Position numbers and translations under genes: made by a program. A stretch of 33,841 bases of DNA, from the NCBI GenBank assembly GCA_903887455.1, contig CAISPT010000305.1:1-33841 (forward strand). Direction: 5' to 3'. The DNA comes from an uncultured Opitutaceae bacterium (GTDB taxonomy: Bacteria; Verrucomicrobiota; Verrucomicrobiia; Opitutales; Opitutaceae). Under the pieces are notes generated by a model, which was not told the origin of the DNA, did no database searches, and worked only from the letters and a program-made list of their open reading frames with translations. Shown here piece by piece: positions 1 to 8,862 of this stretch; position 1 is the first letter of the stretch, and every line of letters begins with the position of its first letter.

Positions 1-406
1 ACTTCCTGCGGCTTCGGACGCCTAGCTGGGCCACCGCAAAACGAACCATTCCCTCGAGCCGCTCCACCTCCGCCGGATCAAGGGCCTCCTTGGTCCTGAG
101 GGCGTCCTGGGCGCGCTTCATCGCATTCTCGACCGCGTTCACGTCGATCTTCTCCTCCTCGATCGCGCTGTCGGCGAGGATGGAAACCTTCTCCCCGGTC
201 ACCTGTGCGAATCCGCCCCCGACCACCAGGAGTTGGGTCACGCTGCCCTTGGTCGCGCGGAGCTCTCCCGCCCCGACCTGGGCGACAAGCGGGATGTGCC
301 CCGGAAGGATGCCGACCTCACCCTCGACGGTCGGGATGACGACGGTGTCCACCGTCTCCGAATAGACCCGGGCCTCTGGGGTGACGATCTCGAGGATGAG
401 CGGCAT
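1..406 (-). CDS. atpC: ATP synthase epsilon subunit (C-terminus cut by window edge)
   Basis: This is the F1 central-stalk epsilon subunit, which binds gamma and the c-ring and can inhibit ATP hydrolysis. The ATG at 406 lies four bases after the atpD stop and opens MPLILEIVTPEARVYSE, the usual start of the N-terminal beta-sandwich. The segment VEGEVGILPGHIPLVAQVG is the typical epsilon signature. A helical C-terminal part follows (EEEKIDVNAVENAMKRAQ). About 135 codons are visible with no stop, close to the usual length of about 135-140, so little is missing. It is the last gene of the atp operon and probably translationally coupled to atpD. Identification is secure; only the C-terminal end is unseen. 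Confidence 0.95.
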   Translation of the reverse strand, partial: MPLILEIVTPEARVYSETVDTVVIPTVEGEVGILPGHIPLVAQVGAGELRATKGSVTQLLVVGGGFAQVTGEKVSILADSAIEEEKIDVNAVENAMKRAQDALRTKEALDPAEVERLEGMVRFAVAQLGVRSRRK

Positions 407-410
407 CGGA

Positions 411-1868
<1,458 letters not shown>

Positions 1869-2738
1869 CTAGGCGGCGCTGAACTGCGCGGCGGCGATCT
1901 CAAGGATCTCCTGGGTGATCGCGGCCTGGCGGGCCTTGTTGTACTCGAGGGTCAGGTCGCCCAGGAGCTCGGTGGCGTTGTCCTTGGCCGTCTTCATTGC
2001 GACCATCCGCGCGCTGTGCTCAGAGGCCTTGGCCGAGAGGGCGATCTGGTGGATCTGGTGGTCGACGTAGAAGGGAAGCAGCGCGTTTAGGACCTCGCTC
2101 ACGTTAGGCTCGAACAGGATCTCGCGGTCGTCGTCGTCCTTCGCCGCCTCGGGCTTGCGGAACTGGTCGAGGAACTCCTTCAGGCTCTTCAGCGGCAGGA
2201 TCGGGCGGACGATGGACTCCTGGACGAGCGTGTTCTTAAACCTCGGGTAGATCACCTCGATCGTGTCGATCGCCCCCTCCAAGTACTCCTTCACCATGAA
2301 CTGCGAGGCGACCTTGACCTCGTTGAAGGGCACGCGGTCGTGGACCTGGAAGTCGGCCACCATCGTGCGCTTGGTTCGCGCCAGGAATTGCGTCCCCTTG
2401 CGGCCGATCGAGTAGAACTTGGCCGGCGTCTTCACCTCGGTCACGAGCTTGAAGAGGTTGGCGTTGAGCGGGCCGCAGAGGCCCTTGTCCGTCGTGATGA
2501 GGAGTATCCCGCGGTTCTTCACCTCGCGCTGGACGAGGAACGGGTGGGCCGACTCCTCGATCCCGCGGGAGATCGCGGCCAGGACGTTTGCCATCAGGGC
2601 CGCGTAGGGCGCGCCGCCGAGAGCGACCTGCTGCGCCTTCTTCATCTTCGAGGCCGCAACAAGCTCCATCGCCTTCGTGATCTGGCGGGTGTTCTTGACC
2701 GACTTGATGCGTCGGCGGATGTCGCGGGTGCTGGCCAT
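1869..2738 (-). CDS. atpG: ATP synthase F1 gamma subunit
   Basis: This is the rotor shaft of F1, linking catalysis in the alpha3-beta3 ring to c-ring rotation. It has 289 residues, the normal size. The N-terminal helix starts MASTRDIRRRIKSVKNTRQITKAMELVAASKM, the gamma signature, and the C-terminal helix contains ALSAKASEHSARMVAMKTAKDNA with the conserved M-x-A-M-x-x-A pattern, followed by LTLEYNKARQAAITQEILEI. The middle holds LLITTDKGLCGPLNANL. An acidic stretch near residue 200 (KDDDDREILFEP) lies in the less conserved globular domain. It sits between atpA (29-base gap) and atpD in the operon. The ATG at 2738 is supported by the family N-terminus. Confidence 0.97.
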   Translation of the reverse strand: MASTRDIRRRIKSVKNTRQITKAMELVAASKMKKAQQVALGGAPYAALMANVLAAISRGIEESAHPFLVQREVKNRGILLITTDKGLCGPLNANLFKLVTEVKTPAKFYSIGRKGTQFLARTKRTMVADFQVHDRVPFNEVKVASQFMVKEYLEGAIDTIEVIYPRFKNTLVQESIVRPILPLKSLKEFLDQFRKPEAAKDDDDREILFEPNVSEVLNALLPFYVDHQIHQIALSAKASEHSARMVAMKTAKDNATELLGDLTLEYNKARQAAITQEILEIAAAQFSAA

Positions 2739-2767
2739 CGTGGGGGGTTCTTAGGGGACCTGAAACG

Positions 2768-4294
<1,527 letters not shown>

Positions 4295-4320
4295 GGAGCG
4301 GTGATCGGGAGTTGAGAGAC

Positions 4321-4339
4321 GGGTTTTGTTTTGAAGGGG
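4321..4339 (-). promoter_or_regulatory. Recurrent atp leader element upstream of atpA
   Basis: On the mRNA strand this reads CCCCTTCAAAACAAAACCC, 26 bases before the atpA ATG. It differs from the atpD leader element at only three of 19 positions. As with atpD, no clear Shine-Dalgarno sequence lies between it and the start codon. The function is not known; a shared translational leader is inferred from the repetition within one operon. Confidence 0.4.
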
Positions 4340-4351
4340 GTCTTTTGGAAA

Positions 4352-4747
4352 TCAGACGGAGGCGCCGAGCGCCGCGAGCTGGCCGGCGACCGAGGACTCG
4401 TAGGTGTCGTCGCCGACGTGGACGCGCATGCCGGCGAGAAGCGCCGGGTTGGACTCGGCCCTGGCCTTCACGGCGCGGCCGTACTTCTTGCTCATCGCTG
4501 ACTCGATCGCGGCCAGGGTGGCGGCGCTGATCTCTCCCGCGTGCTCGACGACGGCGACGCCCTTGGCGAGCTCGATCGAGACCAGGCGCTCGTAGGCCTT
4601 CAGCACCATCACCGGGTTCGGGACATTGTGCTTCTCCACGTACTCGAGGACGCCGGCAACGCGGTCGGCCGAGACGGTGCCGTCCACCACGCTCATGGCG
4701 AAGAGCTGCCTGGCGAACTTCTGGGCTACCTTAGCGTGCGAGGCCAT
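4352..4747 (-). CDS. atpH: ATP synthase delta subunit, compact form
   Basis: Delta joins the top of F1 to the b-subunit stator. Only 131 residues are encoded, against about 175-180 in Escherichia coli. The start (AKVAQKFARQLFAMS) matches the usual ARxYAxALFxxA opening. The C-terminal domain is recognisable in AAIESAMSKKYGRAVK followed by NPALLAGMRVHVGDDTYESSVAGQL, equivalent to the KxxxVAGVxIRxGDxVxDGSVxGRL signature. Roughly 45 residues of the usual N-terminal helical bundle seem to be absent. No frameshift is needed, and its place between atpF (21-base gap) and atpA fits delta exactly. The call is firm; whether the short form is typical for the lineage cannot be told from this window. Confidence 0.93.
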   Translation of the reverse strand: MASHAKVAQKFARQLFAMSVVDGTVSADRVAGVLEYVEKHNVPNPVMVLKAYERLVSIELAKGVAVVEHAGEISAATLAAIESAMSKKYGRAVKARAESNPALLAGMRVHVGDDTYESSVAGQLAALGASV

Positions 4748-4768
4748 GGATCAGTGGTGGTGCGGCCC

Positions 4769-5335
4769 TCAGACGTTCGTGAGCTCGCGGGCGGCGGACT
4801 CGTTGTAGCGGCTCCGGTCGGCCTCGGTCAGCTCCTTGGCGAGGACGCGCTGCGTCGTGGCGACAACCAGCTGGGCGATCTCGGTGCGGGCCTCGGCGAG
4901 CATCTTCTTCTTCTCGAGCTCGATCACCTGCTGGGCCTTGGCGAGGATCTCGCCGGCCTTGACGGAGGCCTCCTGCGACTGCTTGTCGAGGAACTCCTTC
5001 GCGGCCTTGCGGGCCTCCTCGATGACCTTGGTCGCCTCGGCCTGCGCCTTCTTGGCGGTGGCGACGCTCTCCTGCTGGACGGCCTCGAGCTTGGCCTTCA
5101 TCTCCTCGGCGTACTTGAGCCCGTCGGCGATCTTGCGCTGGCGCTCGTCAAGCGTGGCGAGCACCGGCTTGAAGGCGAACTTCCAGAGGATGAAGCCGAC
5201 GATCGAGAAGTTGAGGACCTGCGCGAGGAAGAACGGCCAGCTGATGCCGAAGTCCTGGATGATCTTTGAGACGCCGCTAGCGGCCTCGGCATGGGGTGCC
5301 TCGGCCTGTGCCAGGATGATCAGGTGGGAGAGCAT
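4769..5335 (-). CDS. atpF: ATP synthase Fo b subunit
   Basis: This is the peripheral stalk subunit b (188 residues). A single membrane helix is seen near residues 31-53 (SWPFFLAQVLNFSIVGFILWKFAF), followed by the hallmark KPVLATLDERQRKIADGL and a long charged coiled coil rich in Ala, Lys and Glu (AKKAQAEATKVIEEARKAAKEFL). A 30-residue hydrophobic/acidic N-terminal segment precedes the helix. It sits between atpE and atpH, and only one b-type gene is present. The ATG at 5335 is preceded by the repeated atp leader element and by an 11-bp GC hairpin, not by a Shine-Dalgarno sequence. Confidence 0.96.
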   Translation of the reverse strand: MLSHLIILAQAEAPHAEAASGVSKIIQDFGISWPFFLAQVLNFSIVGFILWKFAFKPVLATLDERQRKIADGLKYAEEMKAKLEAVQQESVATAKKAQAEATKVIEEARKAAKEFLDKQSQEASVKAGEILAKAQQVIELEKKKMLAEARTEIAQLVVATTQRVLAKELTEADRSRYNESAARELTNV

Positions 5336-5348
5336 GACGTGGTTCTGG

Positions 5349-5360
5349 TTCTTTGAAAGT
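5349..5360 (-). promoter_or_regulatory. Recurrent atp leader element upstream of atpF
   Basis: The mRNA strand reads ACTTTCAAAGAA, 13 bases before the atpF ATG. It shares CTTTCAAAGAA with the atpD leader. It immediately follows the GC hairpin at 5363-5387, so an accessible A-rich site would lie just after the stem. Confidence 0.35.
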
Positions 5361-5362
5361 GG

Positions 5363-5387
5363 CCGGGCCGGCGGGTCGCCGGCCCGG
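5363..5387 (-). promoter_or_regulatory. Strong intercistronic hairpin between atpE and atpF
   Basis: The sequence CCGGGCCGGCG - GGT - CGCCGGCCCGG forms a perfect 11-bp GC-only stem with a three-base loop. It lies in the spacer just after the atpE stop and before atpF in transcript order. No T-run follows, so it is not a typical intrinsic terminator. A likely role is 3'-end protection or partial attenuation that raises c-subunit mRNA over downstream subunits; this is inferred from position and from the need for about 10 c subunits per enzyme. Confidence 0.65.
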
Positions 5388-5404
5388 GAATGGTCTAGAC
5401 CTGA

Positions 5405-5614
5405 TTACTTGCCGAGGAAGAGCGCGTAGAACGCGACGGCTTCCGCGAGGGCCATGCCGATGATGCCCTGGACGAGGATCTTCGTGGCGGCGCCCGGGTT
5501 GCGGCCGACCGCTTCCGCGGCCTTGAAGCCGACGAGGCCCACGCCGATGGCGGCGCCGAGGCAGCCGAGACCGCCCTGGATGCTACCTGTCATTTCAGCG
5601 AATACTTGGATCAT
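5405..5614 (-). CDS. atpE: ATP synthase Fo c subunit
   Basis: This is the c-ring proteolipid (69 residues) that carries ions through Fo. It forms two membrane helices joined by the polar loop GRNPGAATKI (R38, N39, P40). The ion-binding carboxylate is E58 in GMALAEAVAFYAL. Na+-binding c subunits have a Gln in helix 1 and Ser after the Glu; here these positions appear as V25 and A59, so proton coupling is the better inference. The glycine-rich helix 1 (GCLGAAIGVGLVG) is normal. The leader of the ATG at 5614 lacks a Shine-Dalgarno sequence and reads CAAAGAAAACACACACCACA. Inverted repeats lie on both sides of the gene. Confidence 0.97.
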   Translation of the reverse strand: MIQVFAEMTGSIQGGLGCLGAAIGVGLVGFKAAEAVGRNPGAATKILVQGIIGMALAEAVAFYALFLGK

Positions 5615-5627
5615 TGTGGTGTGTGTT

Positions 5628-5640
5628 TTCTTTGTTGGTG
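5628..5640 (-). promoter_or_regulatory. A-rich atpE leader element
   Basis: The mRNA strand reads CACCAACAAAGAA and is followed by an A/C-only run up to the atpE ATG, 13 bases away. The CAAAGAA core matches the atpD and atpF leaders, and the 13-base spacing equals that of atpF. A role as an open leader for the highly needed c subunit is inferred. Confidence 0.35.
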
Positions 5641-5690
5641 GATCTCCGGCGCCCGCACGCTTGGCACGGTCCCGCCGGTAAAGTGTGGGC

Positions 5691-6569
5691 CTAGTGTCCT
5701 GCCTCCCCGTGCTCCTCGTGGTGCTCGTCGCCGTGGTTGCAGATCAGGCCGATGTAGACGCTCACGAGCAGCGTGAACACGAAGGCCTGCACGAAGCCGA
5801 TCAGAAGTTCCAGGAAGTAGAACGGGGCGGGAAGGCCCCATTTCTCGATGCCGCTCATCGCGTGCATCAGGTTCTCACCGCCGAAGATGTTTCCAAAGAG
5901 TCGGAACGAGAGCGAAACCGGGCGGAAAGCGATCGAGATCACCTCGATCAGGCCCGCGGCGAAAAAGATGATGTAGAGGGGGTAGTAGATGACGGCCGGC
6001 GTCTCCTTCTTGTCGGCCTTGTTCCCGAAGATGTCCTTCAGGACAAACGCGGGGCCGGCGTAGCGCATGATGAAGTAGAACCAGCCGAGGAAGGCCACGG
6101 CGGCGAGCGCCAGGGTCGCGTTCATGTCGGCGTTGCCGGGCCGGATGAGCTCCATCCACTCGCCGCTCTTGTGGTCGGTCATGTAGATCGTCCCGACGCC
6201 GGGGAATAGCCCGCTCCAGTTCTGGATCAAGATGAAGGTGAAGAGGGCGATCAGGAGCGGGAAGGTCGGCTTGGCGACCTTGGGGCCGACGATCGGGGCA
6301 GTCAGGTCGAGGATTCCCTGGACCAGGTTCTCGACCACCGCCTGGGCGCGGGTCGGCACGAGCCTCGCCTTGCCGATCGCCAGGCGGATCACGACGATCA
6401 GCACCAGCGCGACCACCCAGCTGGTGACCATGCTGTTGGTCACCGGCAGCGGCCCGATGCCGAAGATCGGCATGGCCTTGCTCTCAACGCCCGCGCTCTC
6501 GGCGGCAAACGCCGGAACCGAGGTCATGAGGGAGGCAAAGGTGAGGGCGAGCTTGGTGACTCGGGACAT
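5691..6569 (-). CDS. atpB: ATP synthase Fo a subunit
   Basis: This is the membrane stator subunit a, which forms the half-channels for ion flow. The essential arginine is in PVSLSFRLFGNIFGGEN (equivalent to R210 of Escherichia coli). Several membrane helices are visible, including FPLLIALFTFILIQNWSGLFPG and FVQAFVFTLLVSVYIGLI. The ATG at 6569 is preferred to an in-frame TTG at 6617, because it gives a signal-peptide-like start (SRVTKLALTFASLMTSVPAFA) and because a candidate promoter at 6607-6636 would start transcription between the two codons. The C-terminus is rich in His and Glu (HGDEHHEEHGEAGH). It is the first gene of the operon; no atpI or atpZ precedes it. Confidence 0.96.
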   Translation of the reverse strand: MSRVTKLALTFASLMTSVPAFAAESAGVESKAMPIFGIGPLPVTNSMVTSWVVALVLIVVIRLAIGKARLVPTRAQAVVENLVQGILDLTAPIVGPKVAKPTFPLLIALFTFILIQNWSGLFPGVGTIYMTDHKSGEWMELIRPGNADMNATLALAAVAFLGWFYFIMRYAGPAFVLKDIFGNKADKKETPAVIYYPLYIIFFAAGLIEVISIAFRPVSLSFRLFGNIFGGENLMHAMSGIEKWGLPAPFYFLELLIGFVQAFVFTLLVSVYIGLICNHGDEHHEEHGEAGH

Positions 6570-6606
6570 GGATCGGGAGGGCAGTGGCGGTATCCTGAAA
6601 CGTTTA

Positions 6607-6636
6607 GTCGTAGGCAATGGCCCCTTGCTCCGTCAA
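6607..6636 (-). promoter_or_regulatory. Candidate atp operon promoter
   Basis: On the minus strand a -35-like TTGACG (6631-6636) and a -10-like TACGAC (6607-6612) are 18 bases apart. Transcription would begin near 6600, about 30 bases before the preferred atpB ATG. The -35 matches well but the -10 matches the sigma-70 consensus in only three positions. Confidence 0.35.
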
Positions 6637-6690
6637 CAACCGAAACCTAAAATTAGAGGGCTAGGAAGGCCTGTAATGGCCCCATGAAGC

Positions 6691-7605
6691 CTAGGTTGCG
6701 GCACGGTTACGGCCGATCGTGATAATCGCCACAGCCCCGATGATGACGCAGGACGCCAACAGGATGCGAAAATTCATCGGTTCTCCAAGGATGAGCCAGC
6801 CAAGGAACACCGCGACCACCGGGTTCACATAGGCGTAGGTGGACACGCGGGAGGGGGTGCTGTGCTCCAGGAGCCAGACGTAGACCGGAAAGGCGACGAT
6901 CCCCCCGGCGATCACCAGGTAAGCGAAGGCTGCCCACGATTGGGGGCTGATAGCCGAAAAATTGAGGCTGCTACCCTCCCCTAAGCAGAAGCCCACCAAC
7001 AACATGGCGGTGCTTCCGCAGAGCATCTGCATCGCCGAGGCCATCAGGAGCGGCGTGTCGGACTTGAGGTGCTTGCTGTACAGCGATCCCGTCCACCACG
7101 ACACGCTGGAGAAGACCAAGGCCGCGATGCCAAGGGCCGGCGGCCTCTCCCCCGCGGGGATCGCGCCCGGCCCAAGCAGCAGGACTATCCCCAAGATTCC
7201 GACCAGCGCCCCAATCAGCATCCCGGGGCTCGGCCTCCTTCCGCCCGGCCTCATCCAGTCCATCGTAACCATGATCAGCGGCGAGGCGCCCTGGATGAGC
7301 GAGGTGACCCCCGACTGGACCGTCTGTTCGGCCCACGACACCACTGCATTGCCGCCCAGCAGTAGGAAGATCCCTATCACCGCCTGACTCTTCCACTGCG
7401 GGAGCGTGGGCCAAGCCGCGCCCTTGGCCTTGAGAACGGCGAACACGACGATCCCAGAGATCAGGAACCTCATGCCCGCCATCAGCAGGGGCGGCATTGT
7501 CGCAACGGCCACACGGATACCGAGATAGGTGCTGCCCCAGATCACATAGATCGCGGCAAAAGCCAGGATCAGGGCGGTTCGGGAGGGCGTGGGATGCGGG
7601 GTCAT
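6691..7605 (-). CDS. EamA-family (DMT superfamily) transporter
   Basis: This is a 304-residue inner-membrane protein with about ten hydrophobic helices arranged as two EamA repeats (about residues 12-145 and 165-300). The N-terminal AAIYVIWGSTYLGIRVAVATMPPLLMAGMRF is typical of the RhaT/YedA-like branch of the drug/metabolite transporter superfamily. The second repeat contains PVYVWLLEHSTPSRVSTYAYVNPVVAVFLGWLILGE, the family signature. Members export metabolites or amino acids; the substrate here is unknown. It is the last of a minus-strand series trmB - DJ-1 - EamA, 63 bases after the DJ-1 gene, and probably shares that transcript. The ATG at 7605 gives the expected cytoplasmic N-terminus. 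Confidence 0.9.
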   Translation of the reverse strand: MTPHPTPSRTALILAFAAIYVIWGSTYLGIRVAVATMPPLLMAGMRFLISGIVVFAVLKAKGAAWPTLPQWKSQAVIGIFLLLGGNAVVSWAEQTVQSGVTSLIQGASPLIMVTMDWMRPGGRRPSPGMLIGALVGILGIVLLLGPGAIPAGERPPALGIAALVFSSVSWWTGSLYSKHLKSDTPLLMASAMQMLCGSTAMLLVGFCLGEGSSLNFSAISPQSWAAFAYLVIAGGIVAFPVYVWLLEHSTPSRVSTYAYVNPVVAVFLGWLILGEPMNFRILLASCVIIGAVAIITIGRNRAAT

Positions 7606-7668
7606 CGGGCGGCCTCCATAAAAGCGCCCTCCCTAGGCCCCGGTGGCAATCACGATCGGGGCCCGAAT

Positions 7669-8253
7669 TCAGCGGCCGGGGCCATATTCCATGTACGTGG
7701 CCACGGCGGAGGCCGCCCCCTCCCCCAGGATCCGGCCGACAAGGTGGAGGCTAGCGTCGATTCCCGCTGAGATGCCTGCGGAGGTGACGATTCTTCCGTT
7801 GTCGCGGAACCTCGCTGCGGGGTCCACGACCGCGGTTGGCGCCATCTCACCGAGGAGCGCAAGGAGGTCGTGATGGGTCGTGACGCGCAGGCCGTCGAGC
7901 AGGCCAGCCTTGGCGAGCAGGAGGGCCCCCGTGCACACGCTCAGAGTGACCTCGGCGGACTTCGCCGTCCTTTGTATCCATTCAACGGTTACCAAGTCGC
8001 GGATGAGCGCCCGGGTCCCGAACCCCCCGGGGACAACGAGGACCTGGACGGGCGGGCACGAGGTGGTGGTGTGATCTGGAACGACGCAGAGTCCGTTGCG
8101 CGCCCGGACCGGGCCCGGCCCCGGGGCCACGGTAAAGACGTTGAAATCAGCATGGCCCCGGAGCTCGTCGGCAACCGCGAAAACCTCGAACGGCCCAGCG
8201 AAGTCGAGGACCTCGACGTCGTCGAAAACCAGGATGGCGATGTTCCTCCGCAT
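7669..8253 (-). CDS. DJ-1/PfpI family protein (GlxA/isonitrile hydratase-like domain)
   Basis: This is a single class I glutamine-amidotransferase-like domain of 194 residues. It starts MRRNIAILVFDDVEVLDFAGPFEVF, as in the PfpI branch that forms the N-terminal half of GlxA-type AraC regulators and isonitrile hydratases. The nucleophile elbow is LSVCTGALLLAKAGLLDG with C107, and the conserved acid is likely E23. ITSAGISAGIDASLHLV, reading VTSAGISAGIDASL here, is the GlxA-type C-terminal motif. There is no DNA-binding HTH extension, so it is a stand-alone enzyme or stress protein. It lies 15 bases after trmB on the same strand and before an EamA exporter. The substrate is unknown. Confidence 0.88.
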   Translation of the reverse strand: MRRNIAILVFDDVEVLDFAGPFEVFAVADELRGHADFNVFTVAPGPGPVRARNGLCVVPDHTTTSCPPVQVLVVPGGFGTRALIRDLVTVEWIQRTAKSAEVTLSVCTGALLLAKAGLLDGLRVTTHHDLLALLGEMAPTAVVDPAARFRDNGRIVTSAGISAGIDASLHLVGRILGEGAASAVATYMEYGPGR

Positions 8254-8268
8254 GGCCGGTTTCTCAGG

Positions 8269-8862
8269 CTAGCGGCGCCTCGCCTCGAGAGAAAAATGGC
8301 GTGCCGCGCGCTTTTCGAACACGGTCTCCTCCTCGAACGGCCACCCCTGCGCCTCGGGGATTACCCAGTCGGGATGGGAACCGAGGAGTGTTCGCACCTC
8401 GCGGAAATAGGGCTCGTGGTCCGTCCTGAAGAACAGCCCAGCGCCGGCCTGGGCCTTGGCTGCGAGGGCGGTCAGGAAGGGCGCGTTCACGACACGGTTC
8501 TTGTGGTGGCGGCGCTTGGGCCAGGGGTCAGGAAACAGGATGAAGATCGTTGAGAACGGACAGCCCGCGGGGGTCGAGTCGAGGAAGTCCTCAGCGTCCG
8601 CCCGGATGAAGTGGAGGTTCCGGATCTGCCCGCGCTCGCGCTTCCTCTCGGCCCGGCCGATGCGCTCGGAGGCGATGTCGATGCCGACGCACAGCTCGTC
8701 GGGATGCGCCCTGGCGTACGCGGCGAGGAAGTGACCATGGCCCGAGCCGATCTCCCAGACAAAGGGCGCTCCGGCGGGCAGCAGCTCGCCGAGGAGGCCT
8801 CGCAATGCCTGCCGCCGCTCTTGGACCAGCGACAGGCGCTCCGGAAGGCGATTTGCCCTCAG
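8269..8862 (-). CDS. trmB: tRNA (guanine-46-N7)-methyltransferase
   Basis: TrmB places m7G at position 46 of the tRNA variable loop using S-adenosylmethionine. The SAM-binding motif is [16 protein letters not shown], and the family signature is [23 protein letters not shown]. The reading frame has no ATG or GTG before the SAM motif. The first plausible start is CTG at 8862, which overlaps the mnmG stop as CTGA and has GGGGAG eight bases upstream. It yields 197 residues including the family-like N-terminal [24 protein letters not shown] at 8805 would give 178 residues but loses this part and has a poorer ribosome site. The gene is probably translationally coupled to mnmG. Confidence 0.92.
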   Translation of the reverse strand: MRANRLPERLSLVQERRQALRGLLGELLPAGAPFVWEIGSGHGHFLAAYARAHPDELCVGIDIASERIGRAERKRERGQIRNLHFIRADAEDFLDSTPAGCPFSTIFILFPDPWPKRRHHKNRVVNAPFLTALAAKAQAGAGLFFRTDHEPYFREVRTLLGSHPDWVIPEAQGWPFEEETVFEKRAARHFSLEARRR

